NCBI GenBank assembly: GCA_027065835.1
Contig: JAMONK010000237.1
Coordinates: 1-5,467, forward strand
DNA: 5,467 nt
Source: Thermococcus sp.
GTDB taxonomy: Archaea; Methanobacteriota_B; Thermococci; Thermococcales; Thermococcaceae
Direction of reading: 5' to 3'
Shown here: positions 4,944 to 5,467 of the stretch, piece after piece
How positions within the stretch are numbered: position 1 is the first letter of the stretch
Layout: each line of letters begins with the position of its first letter
Program-made: the position numbers and the translations under genes
The notes under the pieces: generated by a model
The model's input: the letters and a program-made list of their open reading frames with translations, nothing else
What the model was told of the DNA's origin: nothing
Databases searched by the model: none

Positions 4944-5366
4944 TCAAAGTTCCATCGCGTCCCACAGCGTCAGTCCGTTCTCCTGCGGCTTCCTCTCCAG
5001 CGGCTCCCCCAGCAACTCCTGGATGAAGACCTCCGCCACGAAGACCTCGCCCTCAACGAGATGCCCGCCGTAGAGGGAACCATCCGAACCGCCCAGGGCG
5101 ACGTGGATGTGGGCGAACGGCTCACCGTCCTTGACACTTATGTTGCCCGCGAGGGAGACCAGTTCATAAGTACCGGTCAGCTCGATGACCTTGTACTCCC
5201 CCGCATCCTCATCGAAGTAACCGATCTTCGGGTTCTTCAAACTCCCGATGGCGCTGACGGCACCTATGATAACGTTGTTCTTCTTCGCAAAGTCGTTTAT
5301 GAATCCGAGAAGCTCCTTCCCCTCAGGAACACGGAACATGAAGTTTCTACCCCTGGAGAATCTCAT
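4944..5366 (-). CDS. PPC domain (DUF296) protein
   Basis: A 140-residue protein consisting of one PPC (plants and prokaryotes conserved) domain. It begins with the family's RGRNFMFRVPEGKELL (5-20), then a helix FINDFAKKNN and VIIGAVSAIGSLKNPKIGYFD (32-52), ELTGTYELVSLAGNIS (62-77), and the metal motif AHIHVALGGSDGSLYGGHL (85-103). H86, H88 and H102 match the three His residues that bind zinc in prokaryotic PPC proteins; structures are known, including a Pyrococcus horikoshii one, and members form trimers. In plants the domain accompanies AT-hooks, but this protein has no AT-hook, so a DNA-binding role should not be assumed. ATG 5366 is chosen over GTG 5375 because AGGTGGT (minus strand, 5371-5377) is four bases before it. 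It ends 40 bases from a hairpin terminator. Confidence 0.9.
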   Translation of the reverse strand: MRFSRGRNFMFRVPEGKELLGFINDFAKKNNVIIGAVSAIGSLKNPKIGYFDEDAGEYKVIELTGTYELVSLAGNISVKDGEPFAHIHVALGGSDGSLYGGHLVEGEVFVAEVFIQELLGEPLERKPQENGLTLWDAMEL

Positions 5367-5382
5367 GCAAACCACCTAAAGC

Positions 5383-5390
5383 CTAATAAG
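5383..5390 (+). promoter_or_regulatory. Possible TATA box for the last rightward gene
   Basis: CTAATAAG is a weak TATA-like element that would start transcription near 5411, just before the GGTGA ribosome binding site (5413-5417) of the gene at 5423. A near-leaderless transcript would result. Confidence 0.35.
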
Positions 5391-5398
5391 CGTCCCCA

Positions 5399-5408
5399 GA
5401 TTTAACCG
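5399..5408 (-). promoter_or_regulatory. Possible TATA box for the PPC gene
   Basis: Read on the minus strand this is GGTTAAATCT. A start about 25 bases away falls near 5378, just ahead of AGGTGGT and ATG 5366. The only other candidate, CTTATTAG at 5383-5390, is too close to the start codon. Confidence 0.4.
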
Positions 5409-5422
5409 TTTGGGTGAGATCG

Positions 5423-5467
5423 GTGGAGACCAAGAAGGCTATCGTGAGCGTATTTCCAGAGATTCCG
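5423..5467 (+). CDS. Start of an unrecognised gene, cut by the window end
   Basis: Fifteen codons beginning at GTG read METKKAIVSVFPEIP. GGTGA (5413-5417) is five bases before the GTG, and the frame stays open to the window end. A basic start followed by the hydrophobic strand AIVSVF suits the first beta-strand of a soluble domain. Too little is present to name a family. It diverges from the PPC gene with 56 bp between the start codons. Confidence 0.55.
   Translation, partial: METKKAIVSVFPEIP

Noticed and set aside
5061..5405. Rightward open frame of 114 codons opposite the PPC gene
   Set aside because: The opposite strand carries a full PPC domain with its three His motif; the rightward frame has no recognisable motif and would run through the promoter region.

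Overview
The window looks like a chromosomal piece of a hyperthermophilic euryarchaeon of the Thermococcales, most likely a Thermococcus (moderately high GC by eye). The signs are TATA/BRE-type promoters, GGAGGTG or GGTGGT ribosome binding sites 4-7 bases before the start codons, very short intergenic gaps, and families typical of this order (NifX-like proteins, archaeal DUF998, PPC/DUF296). The genus is an inference. No nitrogenase, tRNA, rRNA, CRISPR array or insertion sequence is visible.

Left part (1-2610): a NifX/NifB-type protein, cut by the window edge, reads leftward. It diverges from a four-gene rightward cluster: a NifX-like protein with a long Pro/Tyr then Gly/Arg/Trp tail (331-960), a 74-residue membrane protein with Arg-rich ends (995-1219), a second NifX-like protein with a Gly/Arg/Met tail (1285-1758), and a COG1237-type metallo-beta-lactamase-fold enzyme (1798-2610). 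The first gene has a clear promoter with a perfect 14-bp palindrome (TGTGCATATGCACA) between the TATA box and the expected transcription start, which looks like a repressor operator. NifX-like proteins in organisms without nitrogenase are thought to carry or help build metal-sulfur clusters. The cluster is therefore probably a metal or Fe-S related module; its target is unknown. The repeated low-complexity tails, shared by three neighbouring products including a membrane protein, are the most unusual feature here.

Middle part (2597-3966): a leftward MFS transporter whose 3' end overlaps the hydrolase gene by 14 bp. Its TATA box predicts a start at or next to the ATG, so its mRNA is probably leaderless. 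A 185-bp divergent promoter region with a second small palindrome separates it from the next gene.

Right part (3967-5467): a six-helix DUF998 membrane protein and a small antibiotic-biosynthesis-monooxygenase-like protein read rightward, probably together. A leftward PPC/DUF296 protein faces them, and a GC-rich hairpin followed by a T-run ends it. A last rightward gene begins at 5423 with only 15 codons in view. The 56-bp gap between it and the PPC gene seems to hold two interlocked divergent promoters.
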